Below are positions 1 to 8,224 of a DNA stretch of 57,355 nt, piece by piece (the stretch's first letter is position 1; each line of letters starts with the position of its first letter). Origin of the DNA: Bacteroidota bacterium (GTDB lineage Bacteria > Bacteroidota > Bacteroidia > Bacteroidales > GCA-2748055). Under the pieces are notes generated by a model that was not told the DNA's origin, searched no databases, and worked only from the letters and a program-made list of their open reading frames with translations. The translations under genes and the position numbers were made by a program. The DNA is taken from contig JAHEEC010000016.1 of assembly GCA_024640885.1 (NCBI GenBank), positions 1 through 57,355 on the forward strand. Direction: 5' to 3'.

Positions 1-830
1 TTCACAATCTCCCCGAAAATCTCATTCCTGTTCAACTCGTTCAAATTCTCATGGTAGTTGTCCGGATAGAAAAGCGTGGTGACCACTTCCGGTGTGATTT
101 GACCCAGAAGTTTCAGGGTGGCATCCGAATCGGCCAGCCTGTCATTGCCTGCCACGATGGCAAGGGCCGGGTGTTTCCATTCTGAAATATGATCCGGCAC
201 CCATCGCTGTGCTTTCAACAATTCATACGCAAATCTTGCCGATGGTTTGTGGGCCTTGATGTGGTCCCGGATATCCAGCCTGTGCCGTTCATAGACCTCC
301 CTGTCCCGGGTCAGGTGTGACACGGGATCTTCAATGGGGACCGTCATTTTAGGAGCGATGAATGAAAGGATCCCAGCCACTTTTTTTACGATCCCTGAAA
401 CCTTGATGGCATTCACATAATAGGGAGATGAGAGGATATAGCCCCTGATGAGGGGATCAACCTCCTGAACCCTGATCCCAAAATGGGTGGCGATCAATCC
501 ACCCAGTGAATGGCCTAGGATAAAAATGGGGTATCCGGTGAAGTTTTTCTTGACCCATTGAATCATCAGGGCCATATCCTCAAGGAACACTTCAAACCTG
601 GGAATGTATACCTTTTCCTGGTGGTCATGGCCATGCTGGTCCAGGGCCAGGGTAACGATCTGGTGATCCCTGAAATAAAGACCGGGGAATATATAATTCC
701 CCCCATGGTCCATACCCCCGTGAATGGTCAGGAAAACAGCCCTGGGGTTTTCAGGTTCCCAGATATGGATCTCCCTCAGGATGCCGTCACTGCATCTCAG
801 TTCTTCAATTCGGTCCTCAGAAAATCTCAT
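1..830 (-). CDS. alpha/beta hydrolase, monoacylglycerol-lipase-like (partial)
   Basis: The reading frame begins at an ATG at 830 and is still open at the left edge (276 codons seen), so the C-terminus is missing. Visible family marks are an oxyanion-type HGG early on (IHGGMDHG), the nucleophile elbow GHSLGG, an acid-residue region GNDRLAD and a terminal-histidine region NYHENLNE. This is the arrangement of serine hydrolases of the lysophospholipase/monoacylglycerol lipase group (Hydrolase_4). No signal peptide is seen, so it is probably cytoplasmic or membrane-peripheral. It lies 11 bases after the PhzF-family gene and is probably the next gene of the same operon. The substrate cannot be told; a lipid monoester is the family expectation. 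Confidence 0.85.
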   Translation of the reverse strand, partial: MRFSEDRIEELRCSDGILREIHIWEPENPRAVFLTIHGGMDHGGNYIFPGLYFRDHQIVTLALDQHGHDHQEKVYIPRFEVFLEDMALMIQWVKKNFTGYPIFILGHSLGGLIATHFGIRVQEVDPLIRGYILSSPYYVNAIKVSGIVKKVAGILSFIAPKMTVPIEDPVSHLTRDREVYERHRLDIRDHIKAHKPSARFAYELLKAQRWVPDHISEWKHPALAIVAGNDRLADSDATLKLLGQITPEVVTTLFYPDNYHENLNELNRNEIFGEIV

Positions 831-841
831 GACTCTCAATA

Positions 842-1663
842 TTAGTGGTTGCCCTGAACATCTGCAATACCAGTGGACGATACCATGATCTCTCCCTCCA
901 TGTAGGTCACCGCCTTTCCGGATATCTTCACCCTCTCCCCCAGGATCTCACAAACAAGCTCCCCTCCCCTTTCAGAGAGCTGCCTGGCGAACAGTTTTTT
1001 CTTTCCCAGCACCCTTGCCCAGTATGGGGTCAGCGTGGTATGTGCGGATCCTGTCACTGGATCTTCCTTGATCCCGGCCCGCGGTGCAAAGAACCTTGAA
1101 ACAAAATCCACATCCAGCCCCATCGCCGTAACAATCACTCCCCTGCAATCCATCCGGAGGAGTTTATCAAAATCTGGTGCAATCTCTTCGATCTCGGCCT
1201 GACTGGCAAAAATGAACATGAAATCGGATTTTCCCCTGAAGGCCTTGAGCGGGGATTTGCGCAACGCCTCCCGTGTATCCCCGGGAATCTTAATTTCCTC
1301 CAGTTGATCCACCGGGAAATCAAGGGTCAGGCTGTCACCGGATCTTTCCACGGTCAGCCTGCCGCTGTGCCCTGAATAGAATTCAACCAGGTCCGGCAGA
1401 TAGCCATGATGTTCAAAAAGGACATGGGCTGCAGCCAGGGTTGCATGGCCGCACAGCTCAACTTCCATTCTGGGGGTAAACCACCTGATCTCAAACCGTT
1501 GACCCGCCCTGACTGCAAATACGGTTTCTGAAAGGTTATTTTCTGCAGCTATGGATTGCATGAGGTCGTCTGCGGGCCATTTATCGGGTAAACAGACCGC
1601 AGCAGGGTTCCCTTTAAAAACCTCTGAGGCAAAAGCATCCACCTGGTAGATCTTCAGTTTCAT
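842..1663 (-). CDS. PhzF family isomerase/epimerase
   Basis: A 273-residue protein of the PhzF/diaminopimelate-epimerase-fold family. The start is placed at 1663 because the family begins with the KIYQVDAF strand; an upstream ATG at 1708 would add 15 unrelated residues and overlap the preceding gene. Residues 18-24 (GNPAAVC) and the glutamate at about 46, which matches the catalytic Glu of PhzF, are present, as are GHATLAAAHVL in the first half and EDPVTGSAH in the second. Members catalyse proton-shift isomerisations of small acids, but the substrate is rarely predictable. The context is a sulfur-transfer operon; no functional link is proven. Confidence 0.88.
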   Translation of the reverse strand: MKLKIYQVDAFASEVFKGNPAAVCLPDKWPADDLMQSIAAENNLSETVFAVRAGQRFEIRWFTPRMEVELCGHATLAAAHVLFEHHGYLPDLVEFYSGHSGRLTVERSGDSLTLDFPVDQLEEIKIPGDTREALRKSPLKAFRGKSDFMFIFASQAEIEEIAPDFDKLLRMDCRGVIVTAMGLDVDFVSRFFAPRAGIKEDPVTGSAHTTLTPYWARVLGKKKLFARQLSERGGELVCEILGERVKISGKAVTYMEGEIMVSSTGIADVQGNH

Positions 1664-1673
1664 ATCCCTGTAC

Positions 1674-2234
1674 TCAGCAACCTTCCCTGTACCGGTTTTC
1701 CCGTACATCGATATTCAGCAACTGAATATTCCCGGGGCTCCCTCCAAAATACCTGCTCCTGGATACCAGGTATTCAAGCGATTCTCTGTTCCTCACCCGG
1801 TATTGATTGAAATCGGGAAACAACACCATGGCAAACCAGGCATCGATCCCCCCCTTCAATACATAAGTCTTTCCGGAAAGGCTGTCGGCTATGATCCCTG
1901 GCCGGTCATCTCCTTCCGATCCGTAAATGACCAGGGTGCCTGAAAAAGCCTGAACCGGGATCTCATCACCCTCATTAAAGTGACGGGCCCGGGGTATGTG
2001 ATACTTTGAATAGGCCTGCTCATCCCTGACATCCAGGATGGTGATCCCTTCCTCCCTCTGATAAAGCAGGTCAGCCACCCGGCTGGCCGAAACAAAATGG
2101 ATCTTCTGGCCCTCCACCCGGTCGGTTTTGGCATTCCAGGTGGGATAGAAGTGGTTCCTGTCAGAATAGTTGGTGAATGCTGCAAGGAGGCCGCCTGTGA
2201 TGGCCAGCAGGGCAAGTATGTGGTTAACTTTCAT
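1674..2234 (-). CDS. membrane-anchored rhodanese-like protein lacking catalytic cysteine
   Basis: 186 residues: an N-terminal hydrophobic segment (about 5-20) that can serve as a signal anchor, then a rhodanese fold with the typical strands ILDVRDEQAY, HIPRARH and VLKGGIDAW. At the active-site loop, where active family members have a cysteine after a V-V-Y strand, this protein reads VIYGSEGDD. The only cysteine in the whole protein is the very last residue. It is therefore probably a non-catalytic sulfur-binding or regulatory rhodanese, or it uses its terminal cysteine. It lies directly downstream of the YeeE/YedE half genes and 10 bases before the PhzF gene start, in one transcription unit. 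Confidence 0.8.
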   Translation of the reverse strand: MKVNHILALLAITGGLLAAFTNYSDRNHFYPTWNAKTDRVEGQKIHFVSASRVADLLYQREEGITILDVRDEQAYSKYHIPRARHFNEGDEIPVQAFSGTLVIYGSEGDDRPGIIADSLSGKTYVLKGGIDAWFAMVLFPDFNQYRVRNRESLEYLVSRSRYFGGSPGNIQLLNIDVRENRYREGC

Positions 2235-2252
2235 AGCCTCATCGCATGTGAA

Positions 2253-2843
2253 TTAATGACTGAATCGCTCCTCAACCTTTCCGACGATCCAGAATGCGGC
2301 AAGGGCCACCACGGAAATCAGAAAGGTGAGAAATCCATAACTTACATTGAATACCTCATACAGCGAAATGTCGCCCAGGGAAGAGAAATTGAGTGCACGC
2401 TCTAAAAAAGGTTCAGTTTCTCCGAACAGGAAGAGTCCTGCAAACATCCCCGCAAAAACCGCAAGGCCATCCAGCTTTCCTGTAAAGACCGCCACACAGG
2501 AGGTTCCAGGGCACAGTCCGGAGATCACAAAGCCAAACCCGAAAATGATGCCTCCAATGATCTGGGGCCAGAGATAGGTCCCGTTGATATAAATCTGCGT
2601 AGCATCAAGGATCCCAAAATAACTGAGCCAGTAGATCCCCACCATGGCGGTGACGATGGCAGAAAAAAGCACCTTGAACATGCTCATGTCGGTAAAATAG
2701 AACTGCTGGACAAGTTTCCTGGCATTTCCAAAACCGGCCTTTTCAAGCATGATGCCAAAGGTGATCCCGGTAAGCAGCGCGAAAAGCAGGAGCATAGCTT
2801 CCGGCACCTGGTAATTATACTGAATGGGAGCTGTTAGTTCCAT
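2253..2843 (-). CDS. YeeE/YedE family transporter, second half
   Basis: 196 residues, about six membrane segments, DUF395/YeeE-YedE family. Start chosen at 2843 (MELTAPIQYN), overlapping the end of the upstream half gene by 10 bases; the longer frame upstream is out-of-frame reading of that gene. It carries the conserved motif SGLCPGTSC with two cysteines. In the thiosulfate transporter TsuA, which is a single chain, conserved cysteines relay the substrate through the channel; here the two halves are separate proteins that would assemble as one pore. Rhodaneses on both sides support transport of thiosulfate or another sulfane-sulfur compound. Confidence 0.85.
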   Translation of the reverse strand: MELTAPIQYNYQVPEAMLLLFALLTGITFGIMLEKAGFGNARKLVQQFYFTDMSMFKVLFSAIVTAMVGIYWLSYFGILDATQIYINGTYLWPQIIGGIIFGFGFVISGLCPGTSCVAVFTGKLDGLAVFAGMFAGLFLFGETEPFLERALNFSSLGDISLYEVFNVSYGFLTFLISVVALAAFWIVGKVEERFSH

Positions 2844-3355
2844 GCCTTTTTCATTAAGAAAGCGATTGAATATCCCCCCACGAACACTGAAATCATAAAT
2901 AGCCATGCACCCGGACTCTGAACCGATCCACCGCTTAGGGCAAGTCCGCTGGTACACCCCCGCGTAAACTTGGCAGCAAATGCCATAAGCATTCCTCCTG
3001 AGAAGGCAAGGAGCAATCTGGTGAGGTTGGAAATCCGGGGCCCTTTGATCACTTCGAATTTGAACCGGCCGGAGAAAAGTCCGGAAATAAGCCCTCCAAG
3101 GCAAACTCCCGCGATTTCAATGACTACCCAGTCCTTCAAGGGGTGATCCACTCCTGAGATATAGGCAGAATAGACAGGATTTGAGAGTGCATGATCAGGA
3201 GCAAGGGCATGAACCACCGATGCCAGGACCCCGTTGAAGGCCCCGATTGCCCCGAGACCCCTTCCCGTTACAACAAATGAGGCAATGATGATCAGGCCTA
3301 TGGCCACCCCGGCAATATAGGGGTTCCAGTAAGGGTATGGTGCGCGCTTTTTCAT
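2834..3355 (-). CDS. YeeE/YedE family transporter, first half
   Basis: 173 residues with about four to five hydrophobic segments. The family motif RGCTSGLALSGG is present at about residues 131-142 and supplies the cysteine expected in the N-terminal half of YeeE/YedE proteins. It starts 10 bases after the stop of the rhodanese lipoprotein gene and overlaps the start of the second half, so the two halves are likely translationally coupled. Inferred role: half of an inner-membrane channel for thiosulfate or related sulfur anions. The fold assignment is solid; the substrate is inferred from the family and neighbours. Confidence 0.85.
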   Translation of the reverse strand: MKKRAPYPYWNPYIAGVAIGLIIIASFVVTGRGLGAIGAFNGVLASVVHALAPDHALSNPVYSAYISGVDHPLKDWVVIEIAGVCLGGLISGLFSGRFKFEVIKGPRISNLTRLLLAFSGGMLMAFAAKFTRGCTSGLALSGGSVQSPGAWLFMISVFVGGYSIAFLMKKAWN

Positions 3356-3365
3356 AGGCTCAGGT

Positions 3366-4286
3366 TTAAGGCGTTTCAGACGGATCGGTGACAGGATGAA
3401 TTACCGGCAGGTCCAGCTCCTCCCACTCCTGAAATGAGCCATCATATAAGAGTGCAGGAAACCCAAGGTGTCTGGCTGCCAGGTAATTTACTGCTGCCCT
3501 CACCCCCGACCCACAATAATAGATGGCAGTCTTCGAGGATTCCATACCCACATTCTCCAGCTCCTCCCTGAGTTCGTCATCACTTCTGAACAGATAAGGG
3601 ATCGAATCGGAGAGCATGGATTCGTAGGAGAGGAAATATGCCCCCTCGATGTGTCCCCCGGTACTGTGTTGTCCGGTGCTGTCAAGCTCACCGTAGTATT
3701 CTTCGGTGGACCTGGAATCAATCACCATGATGCCGGGGTCCCACTTTCGCTGATCCAGTTCCCGCGCCCTGATGATCACCTCCCGGATGGCCCCGGGGTT
3801 CCAGTCCCCTTCAGTGGTATCAGAAGGTTCCCATGTGATTGGTCCCCCGCCGTTCTGCCATCCCTGCAATCCCCCGTTCAGCACATAGGTGCGCGCGCCC
3901 AAACCCACATAATCGAGTGTAAGGAAAACCCTGGCTGTCCGCATGATCAGATCCTCGTCCTCGTAATAGAGCACAATCCTGGAACCCGTATTGACTCCCG
4001 CCGACCGGAGCAGCCCGGTGATCTCCTCAATACCCGGGATCTCATTTCGAAGGCTGTCCGTGCTGGTGGTGAAATCGTAAGGGTCCAGATACCGAGCGCC
4101 CGGAATATGGATGGAATCAAAAACCTCCCTCGTGCCCACATGAAGCAATACCAGGGAGGTGTCCAGCATCTGACCCTGGAGCCAGTCAGTTGAAACAAGC
4201 ACTCCCCCGGAACTCTCTGAACTGCCCCGGTTACAACCTGCAATGATGAAGGCAGGGATGACCAATAACTTCAAAATGGGATTCAT
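3366..4286 (-). CDS. thiosulfate/3-mercaptopyruvate sulfurtransferase-like lipoprotein
   Basis: 306 residues with two rhodanese domains. The N-terminus is a lipoprotein signal with lipobox IAGC (Cys18), so the protein sits in the cell envelope. The first domain (about 30-150) is inactive in type, and the second (about 165-295) has the active-site loop CGSGVRA with Cys258, close to the CGSGV loop of mercaptopyruvate sulfurtransferases. It would move sulfane sulfur from a donor to a thiol or cyanide outside the inner membrane. It is the first gene of the operon that continues with the two YeeE/YedE halves, suggesting it prepares or accepts the transported sulfur compound. Confidence 0.87.
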   Translation of the reverse strand: MNPILKLLVIPAFIIAGCNRGSSESSGGVLVSTDWLQGQMLDTSLVLLHVGTREVFDSIHIPGARYLDPYDFTTSTDSLRNEIPGIEEITGLLRSAGVNTGSRIVLYYEDEDLIMRTARVFLTLDYVGLGARTYVLNGGLQGWQNGGGPITWEPSDTTEGDWNPGAIREVIIRARELDQRKWDPGIMVIDSRSTEEYYGELDSTGQHSTGGHIEGAYFLSYESMLSDSIPYLFRSDDELREELENVGMESSKTAIYYCGSGVRAAVNYLAARHLGFPALLYDGSFQEWEELDLPVIHPVTDPSETP

Positions 4287-4351
4287 CCTTGACTATTTGG
4301 TGCTAAAATAGGAAATTACCGGGGTGAATTGCCTCTGTTGGGGTCAATAAA

Positions 4352-4711
4352 TCAAATGGAGATCCAATCAATCGCAGCTTTTCTGGTGGAAAATGGCCGG
4401 ATTTGAAGTCGCTTGACCTGCTGTCCAATCATCATAGTATTGCTCACCTGAGGCGTATCGATCACTATGGCAATCTTCATATCCATCATATGTATCTTAT
4501 TTTCATTGAGATAATTAACCAGGGTATGCAAATTATCTTGCTGGTGATGCATTGTGGCATCCAGGAAGTCAGTCAGGATCCCTTTATAACTACCAAGATT
4601 ATCAAACCTGTTGAAAATCTCTTTCCAGGATTCCAGTATATCTTCCAGGTACACGTCGCCTTTAAAACAACGTACAATGACGTTGTCCGATACTTCAATT
4701 GAAGCTTTCAT
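4352..4711 (-). CDS. small cytoplasmic protein, possibly SpoIIAA-like/STAS fold
   Basis: 119 residues without signal peptide or membrane segment. The layout (an N-terminal strand pair, a helix, a strand GILTDFLDAT, a second strand KIAIVIDTPQ and a final helix ending AAIDWI) resembles SpoIIAA-like/STAS proteins that Bacteroidota carry in many copies, but no decisive motif is present. It stands alone on the minus strand, 66 bases upstream of the sulfur operon, and could be its first gene or an independent unit. Function not assigned. Confidence 0.6.
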   Translation of the reverse strand: MKASIEVSDNVIVRCFKGDVYLEDILESWKEIFNRFDNLGSYKGILTDFLDATMHHQQDNLHTLVNYLNENKIHMMDMKIAIVIDTPQVSNTMMIGQQVKRLQIRPFSTRKAAIDWISI

Positions 4712-4887
4712 CCATTCTGAACAAAAAAAGAGTTGTGTTGAATTCCAACATTAAAAGTATTAAAACGCTACATATGGTAAGCCATTTCCTTGAGAATGTT
4801 GTCAACAGCACTTACACCTGGAATAAAGGCTCCTGACCACACATCAAACTGAACCGGAGTCACAAGTGTAAAAGGAGAAAAAACAGG

Positions 4888-4895
4888 TATCTTTG
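4888..4895 (+). promoter_or_regulatory. candidate promoter -7 box TATCTTTG
   Basis: Perfect match to the Bacteroidota -7 consensus TAnnTTTG, 54 bases before the ATG of the MORN-repeat lipoprotein. No clear -33 TTG is seen at the expected distance. Confidence 0.4.
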
Positions 4896-4949
4896 AGGCA
4901 CCAGGGAATTAGATCCCATTATATTGTTAGTTTTATGACACAGTACTAA

Positions 4950-5399
4950 ATGATGAAGATACTTTTACCCCTCCTTCTGATCATTGCCTTCGCCACCGGA
5001 GCCGTCAGCTGCGCCTCCCACAGCGGGGAACCTGCAACCCAGGAAACGACGGATCAGAAAATGGTAAAGAAAAGAAGGGATGACGGGACCCTTTCCAGTG
5101 TGAATCCAGTGGATCAGGATGGGTTTGTGCATGGAGTGAAAGTGAATTATTATGAGGACGGGGTCACCGTGCATTCCAGGATAACCTATGATCATGGAAG
5201 AAAGCACGGTCCTGCCATCTGGTATTTTAAAAGCGGAAAGATCTATGAGCATACCACCTTTATCTATGGCAGGAAAAACGGGCTCACCAAACGCTATTAT
5301 GAGTCAGGCGTGCTCATGGAGGAGGTCACCTATGATGCGGGCCAGGAGGTTGGGGAAGCAAAGAGGTACGATAAGGAAGGAGTTCCGATCACAAAGTGA
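4950..5399 (+). CDS. MORN-repeat (YwqK-like) lipoprotein
   Basis: 149 residues with a lipoprotein signal peptide and lipobox AVSC (Cys21), followed by a short acidic linker and four MORN_2-type repeats of about 22 residues (units such as GFVHGVKVNYYEDG, GRKHGPAIWYFKSG, GRKNGLTKRYYESG). Such repeats form beta-hairpin solenoids; in Bacteroidota they are common in small exported lipoproteins of unknown role. The name YwqK-family antitoxin is sometimes attached to the repeat, but no toxin gene is adjacent here. The start could be either of two consecutive ATGs. It is convergent with the glycosyltransferase gene, ending 2 bases apart. Confidence 0.8.
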   Translation: MMKILLPLLLIIAFATGAVSCASHSGEPATQETTDQKMVKKRRDDGTLSSVNPVDQDGFVHGVKVNYYEDGVTVHSRITYDHGRKHGPAIWYFKSGKIYEHTTFIYGRKNGLTKRYYESGVLMEEVTYDAGQEVGEAKRYDKEGVPITK

Positions 5400-5401
5400 T
5401 C

Positions 5402-6361
5402 CTAACGTTTCAACAGGGTATAATTCCTGAACTCCCCCAGGCGCATTCCTCCCAGGAGGTTTTTTTCAATCCAGGATATAATCCTGTACTTTGGCCGGTC
5501 ATGCTTAGGACTCATCAGGTTCAGGCTCCGGGCAGGACCCGTAAAACGAAGCTGCTCCTTCCAGTCAAAACGGTTGATCCAATCTTTCATCACCGCCGGG
5601 TGGGACCCTTCATAAAAGGTGATCTTTGAAAGATTTCCATAATCGAATGCCTTCGCGTACTGACGGGATGCTACCTGCTCTTCCACCTTTTCCTTTCCGC
5701 GGTGATTCAGATTGAATGCTTTGATCTTGCTCTGCATGACCGCAGGCGGCCGAACCCACCCGTAGTGGAAGATCTCTGCATCCACACTGGCCACCTTCAG
5801 TTTAAAGGTTCCCTCCTGCTGCCTGTAATGAAGACCGTCAAATCCCGGGATCCTGCGAAAGGACTGGGCCGATTCCCACGAATGGACCTCAGGAAGGTTC
5901 CTGATGATTCGGATCTCCTTCCGGTACCAGGTATGGCTATCCTGCAGGTGTTCATAATCGCCCCAGAAATGGCGGTAATTAAAAAGCAGACCCTCCACCT
6001 CACTGTCATAGATAAGCTGGCGGCACCGTTCCCTGATTGTATCCAGGTCCTTTTCGTGGACCACTTCATCCGATTGAAGGTAAAACAACCAATCGCCCGT
6101 GCAGTGCGCTTTGGCAATATCGGTCTGGTGGGCATGCTCCATTCCACGCGGGTACTTTTCGATATCCCAGACCGTATCGATGATGCGGATCTTCTTGCTG
6201 CCAATGGACTCAACCTCTGCACGGGAGCGGTCATCTTCATCGGAATCCCCGAGGACTACAATAAATTCATCCACCAGGGGCAGGATCGATTCGATGGACT
6301 GCCGCAGTGGATAATATAGCTTGAGGGCGTTTTTGCCCATGGTGAAACCGCTGATCTTCAT
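5402..6361 (-). CDS. family 2 glycosyltransferase
   Basis: 319 residues. The N-terminus has the GT-A opening (SGFTMGKNALKLYYPLRQSI, then DEFIVVLGDSDED) and the sugar-nucleotide/metal region DWLFYLQSDEVV, where a D-x-D or equivalent is expected. No membrane segment is obvious, so it is a cytoplasmic or peripheral transferase. The gene follows the ABC exporter by 7 bases, which suggests joint expression and a role in building an envelope glycan or glycolipid. Donor and acceptor cannot be read from the sequence. Confidence 0.83.
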   Translation of the reverse strand: MKISGFTMGKNALKLYYPLRQSIESILPLVDEFIVVLGDSDEDDRSRAEVESIGSKKIRIIDTVWDIEKYPRGMEHAHQTDIAKAHCTGDWLFYLQSDEVVHEKDLDTIRERCRQLIYDSEVEGLLFNYRHFWGDYEHLQDSHTWYRKEIRIIRNLPEVHSWESAQSFRRIPGFDGLHYRQQEGTFKLKVASVDAEIFHYGWVRPPAVMQSKIKAFNLNHRGKEKVEEQVASRQYAKAFDYGNLSKITFYEGSHPAVMKDWINRFDWKEQLRFTGPARSLNLMSPKHDRPKYRIISWIEKNLLGGMRLGEFRNYTLLKR

Positions 6362-6368
6362 GGTGGCG

Positions 6369-8192
6369 TTAGAACATTTGCATGGAGTGCAGTTTACTGT
6401 AAACGCCCCTCTTTTTCCCGATCAGCTCATCATGGGTTCCCCGCTCCACGATCCGGCCCTCGTCGATCACCAGAATAAGATCTGCATGTTTAATTGTGGA
6501 AAGCCTGTGGGCGATCACAATGGAGGTCCGGTTCTGCATCAGTTTGATGATTGCATCCTGCACCAGTCTTTCTGATTCAGTATCAAGGGATGAGGTTGCT
6601 TCGTCAAGGATCAGGATGGGTGGGTTGGCCATGACGGCCCGGGCAATGCTGATGCGTTGTTTCTGTCCCCCGCTGAGTTTGCCTCCCGATTCCCCGACGC
6701 CTTGCTCATACCCCTGCTCGGTCTCGATGATAAAATCGTGCGCATTGGCGACGGATGCTGCATTGATGATCTGTTCGTCGGTGGCATTCCCGTTGGTGCC
6801 AAAAGCAATATTGTTCCGGAAAGTGTCATTGAACAGGATCGACTGCTGACTCACGATCCCCATGAGTTTCCTGAGGGATTTGATCTTGAAGTCCTGCAGG
6901 GGGGTCCCGTCAATGAAGATCTCGCCTTTGGTGACATCCATAAACCTGGGCAGAAGGTCCACCAGGGTCGATTTACCCGACCCGGATTTACCCACCAGTG
7001 CAATGGTCTGTCCTTTCTGGATGGTAAAGGAGATATCTTTCAATACATATTCTTTATCGTACTTGAAGGATACGTTCCTGTATTCGATGGAATGGGAAAA
7101 ACCACTGACCTCCACGGCATCTGGCTTTTCAAAGATTTTATCCTCGGCCAGCAGCAGTTGGTCCACCCGGTCGACCGAAGCCATCCCCTTCTGGATGTTG
7201 AACCATGCCGTGGTAAAGTTCTTGGCCGGCGGGATCACCTGGCTGAAGATGATCAGGAAAAAGATAAGGTTCTCCCCGGAGAGGGTCCCAACCCCGGAGA
7301 GAACGAGTCCCCCCCCGTAAGCCATAATGATCATGAGGACGATGGTCCCCAGGAACTCACTCAGCGGACTGGCCAGGTACCTTTTGCGTACCACTTTCCT
7401 GAACAGCAAAGCAAAACGATGGTTGGTATTATAAAATTTGTTCTGCATCTGCTCTTCTCCGTTAAAGGCCTTGATGATCCGCAGTCCGGAGAGGGTCTCC
7501 TCCAACAGCGCAAGCAATTCCCCGAACCGCTGCTGCCCCTTGAATGTTGTTTTTCTGAGCCCGCGGGCGATGCGGCCGATCAGGATCCCGGCCACCGGCA
7601 GGACCACCACCACGAAAAGTGTCAGTTTAAAACTGATGGAGAAGAGGAAGATCATGTAGATAATGATGGTGATGGGATCCTTGAAGATCATTTGCATCGA
7701 GCTCATGATGGAGGCTTCAATTTCCTGCACATCACTTGAGATCCTTGCCATCACATCCCCTTTCCGGGCTTCGGTGTAGTATGAAAGTGGAAGCCTGAGC
7801 ACTTTCCGGTAGATATCGTTGCGAATATCCCGCACAATGAATGCCCGGATTGGTGCCAGTACATAATTGGCCACGAAAATAAAGCTGTTTTTAAGAAAGC
7901 TGAATCCCACCACCATGATACTCACCAGTACCAGCGTGCCGGCTGCCCCCCGCTGGTCCATCATCCTGGACATGTAATAATTGAGGGTATGCATGAAATA
8001 ATCGGTGGTCAGCGCAAACTCCATGGGTTCAATTGTGGTGGCCTGATTCCCAAACAGCACCTTCAGGAAGGGGATCACCATGGCAAAAGAAAAAAGGGCA
8101 AAGAACGCCCCCAGGATATTGTAGACAATATTCTGCATGATATCCCACTTGTACGGAATGATATATTCTAAAAGCTTGAAAAATCTTTTCAT
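6369..8192 (-). CDS. ABC exporter, fused permease and ATPase (MsbA-like)
   Basis: 607 residues: an N-terminal transmembrane domain with six predicted segments (about 1-320) and a C-terminal nucleotide-binding domain with Walker A GKSGSGKST, Q-loop region VSQQS, signature LSGGQKQR, Walker B ILILDEATSSLD and the H-loop IAHRLST. This is the half-transporter design of MsbA/lipid-A and multidrug exporters, which work as homodimers. It sits between purB and a glycosyltransferase in one direction; the transferase neighbour favours a lipid or glycolipid substrate, but this is inference. Confidence 0.92.
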   Translation of the reverse strand: MKRFFKLLEYIIPYKWDIMQNIVYNILGAFFALFSFAMVIPFLKVLFGNQATTIEPMEFALTTDYFMHTLNYYMSRMMDQRGAAGTLVLVSIMVVGFSFLKNSFIFVANYVLAPIRAFIVRDIRNDIYRKVLRLPLSYYTEARKGDVMARISSDVQEIEASIMSSMQMIFKDPITIIIYMIFLFSISFKLTLFVVVVLPVAGILIGRIARGLRKTTFKGQQRFGELLALLEETLSGLRIIKAFNGEEQMQNKFYNTNHRFALLFRKVVRKRYLASPLSEFLGTIVLMIIMAYGGGLVLSGVGTLSGENLIFFLIIFSQVIPPAKNFTTAWFNIQKGMASVDRVDQLLLAEDKIFEKPDAVEVSGFSHSIEYRNVSFKYDKEYVLKDISFTIQKGQTIALVGKSGSGKSTLVDLLPRFMDVTKGEIFIDGTPLQDFKIKSLRKLMGIVSQQSILFNDTFRNNIAFGTNGNATDEQIINAASVANAHDFIIETEQGYEQGVGESGGKLSGGQKQRISIARAVMANPPILILDEATSSLDTESERLVQDAIIKLMQNRTSIVIAHRLSTIKHADLILVIDEGRIVERGTHDELIGKKRGVYSKLHSMQMF

Positions 8193-8224
8193 GTCGTCAG
8201 TCCCTTCTTTTTCAACGGGCGATT

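Noticed and set aside
3468-4193. 241-codon plus-strand frame inside the rhodanese lipoprotein gene
   Set aside because: It is antisense to a gene with clear rhodanese motifs and shows no domain itself; similar long antisense frames recur over many genes here because of codon composition.
4950-5399. Toxin-antitoxin system based on the YwqK-like MORN protein
   Set aside because: No toxin gene is adjacent, and the protein is a lipoprotein, so an antitoxin role is not supported.
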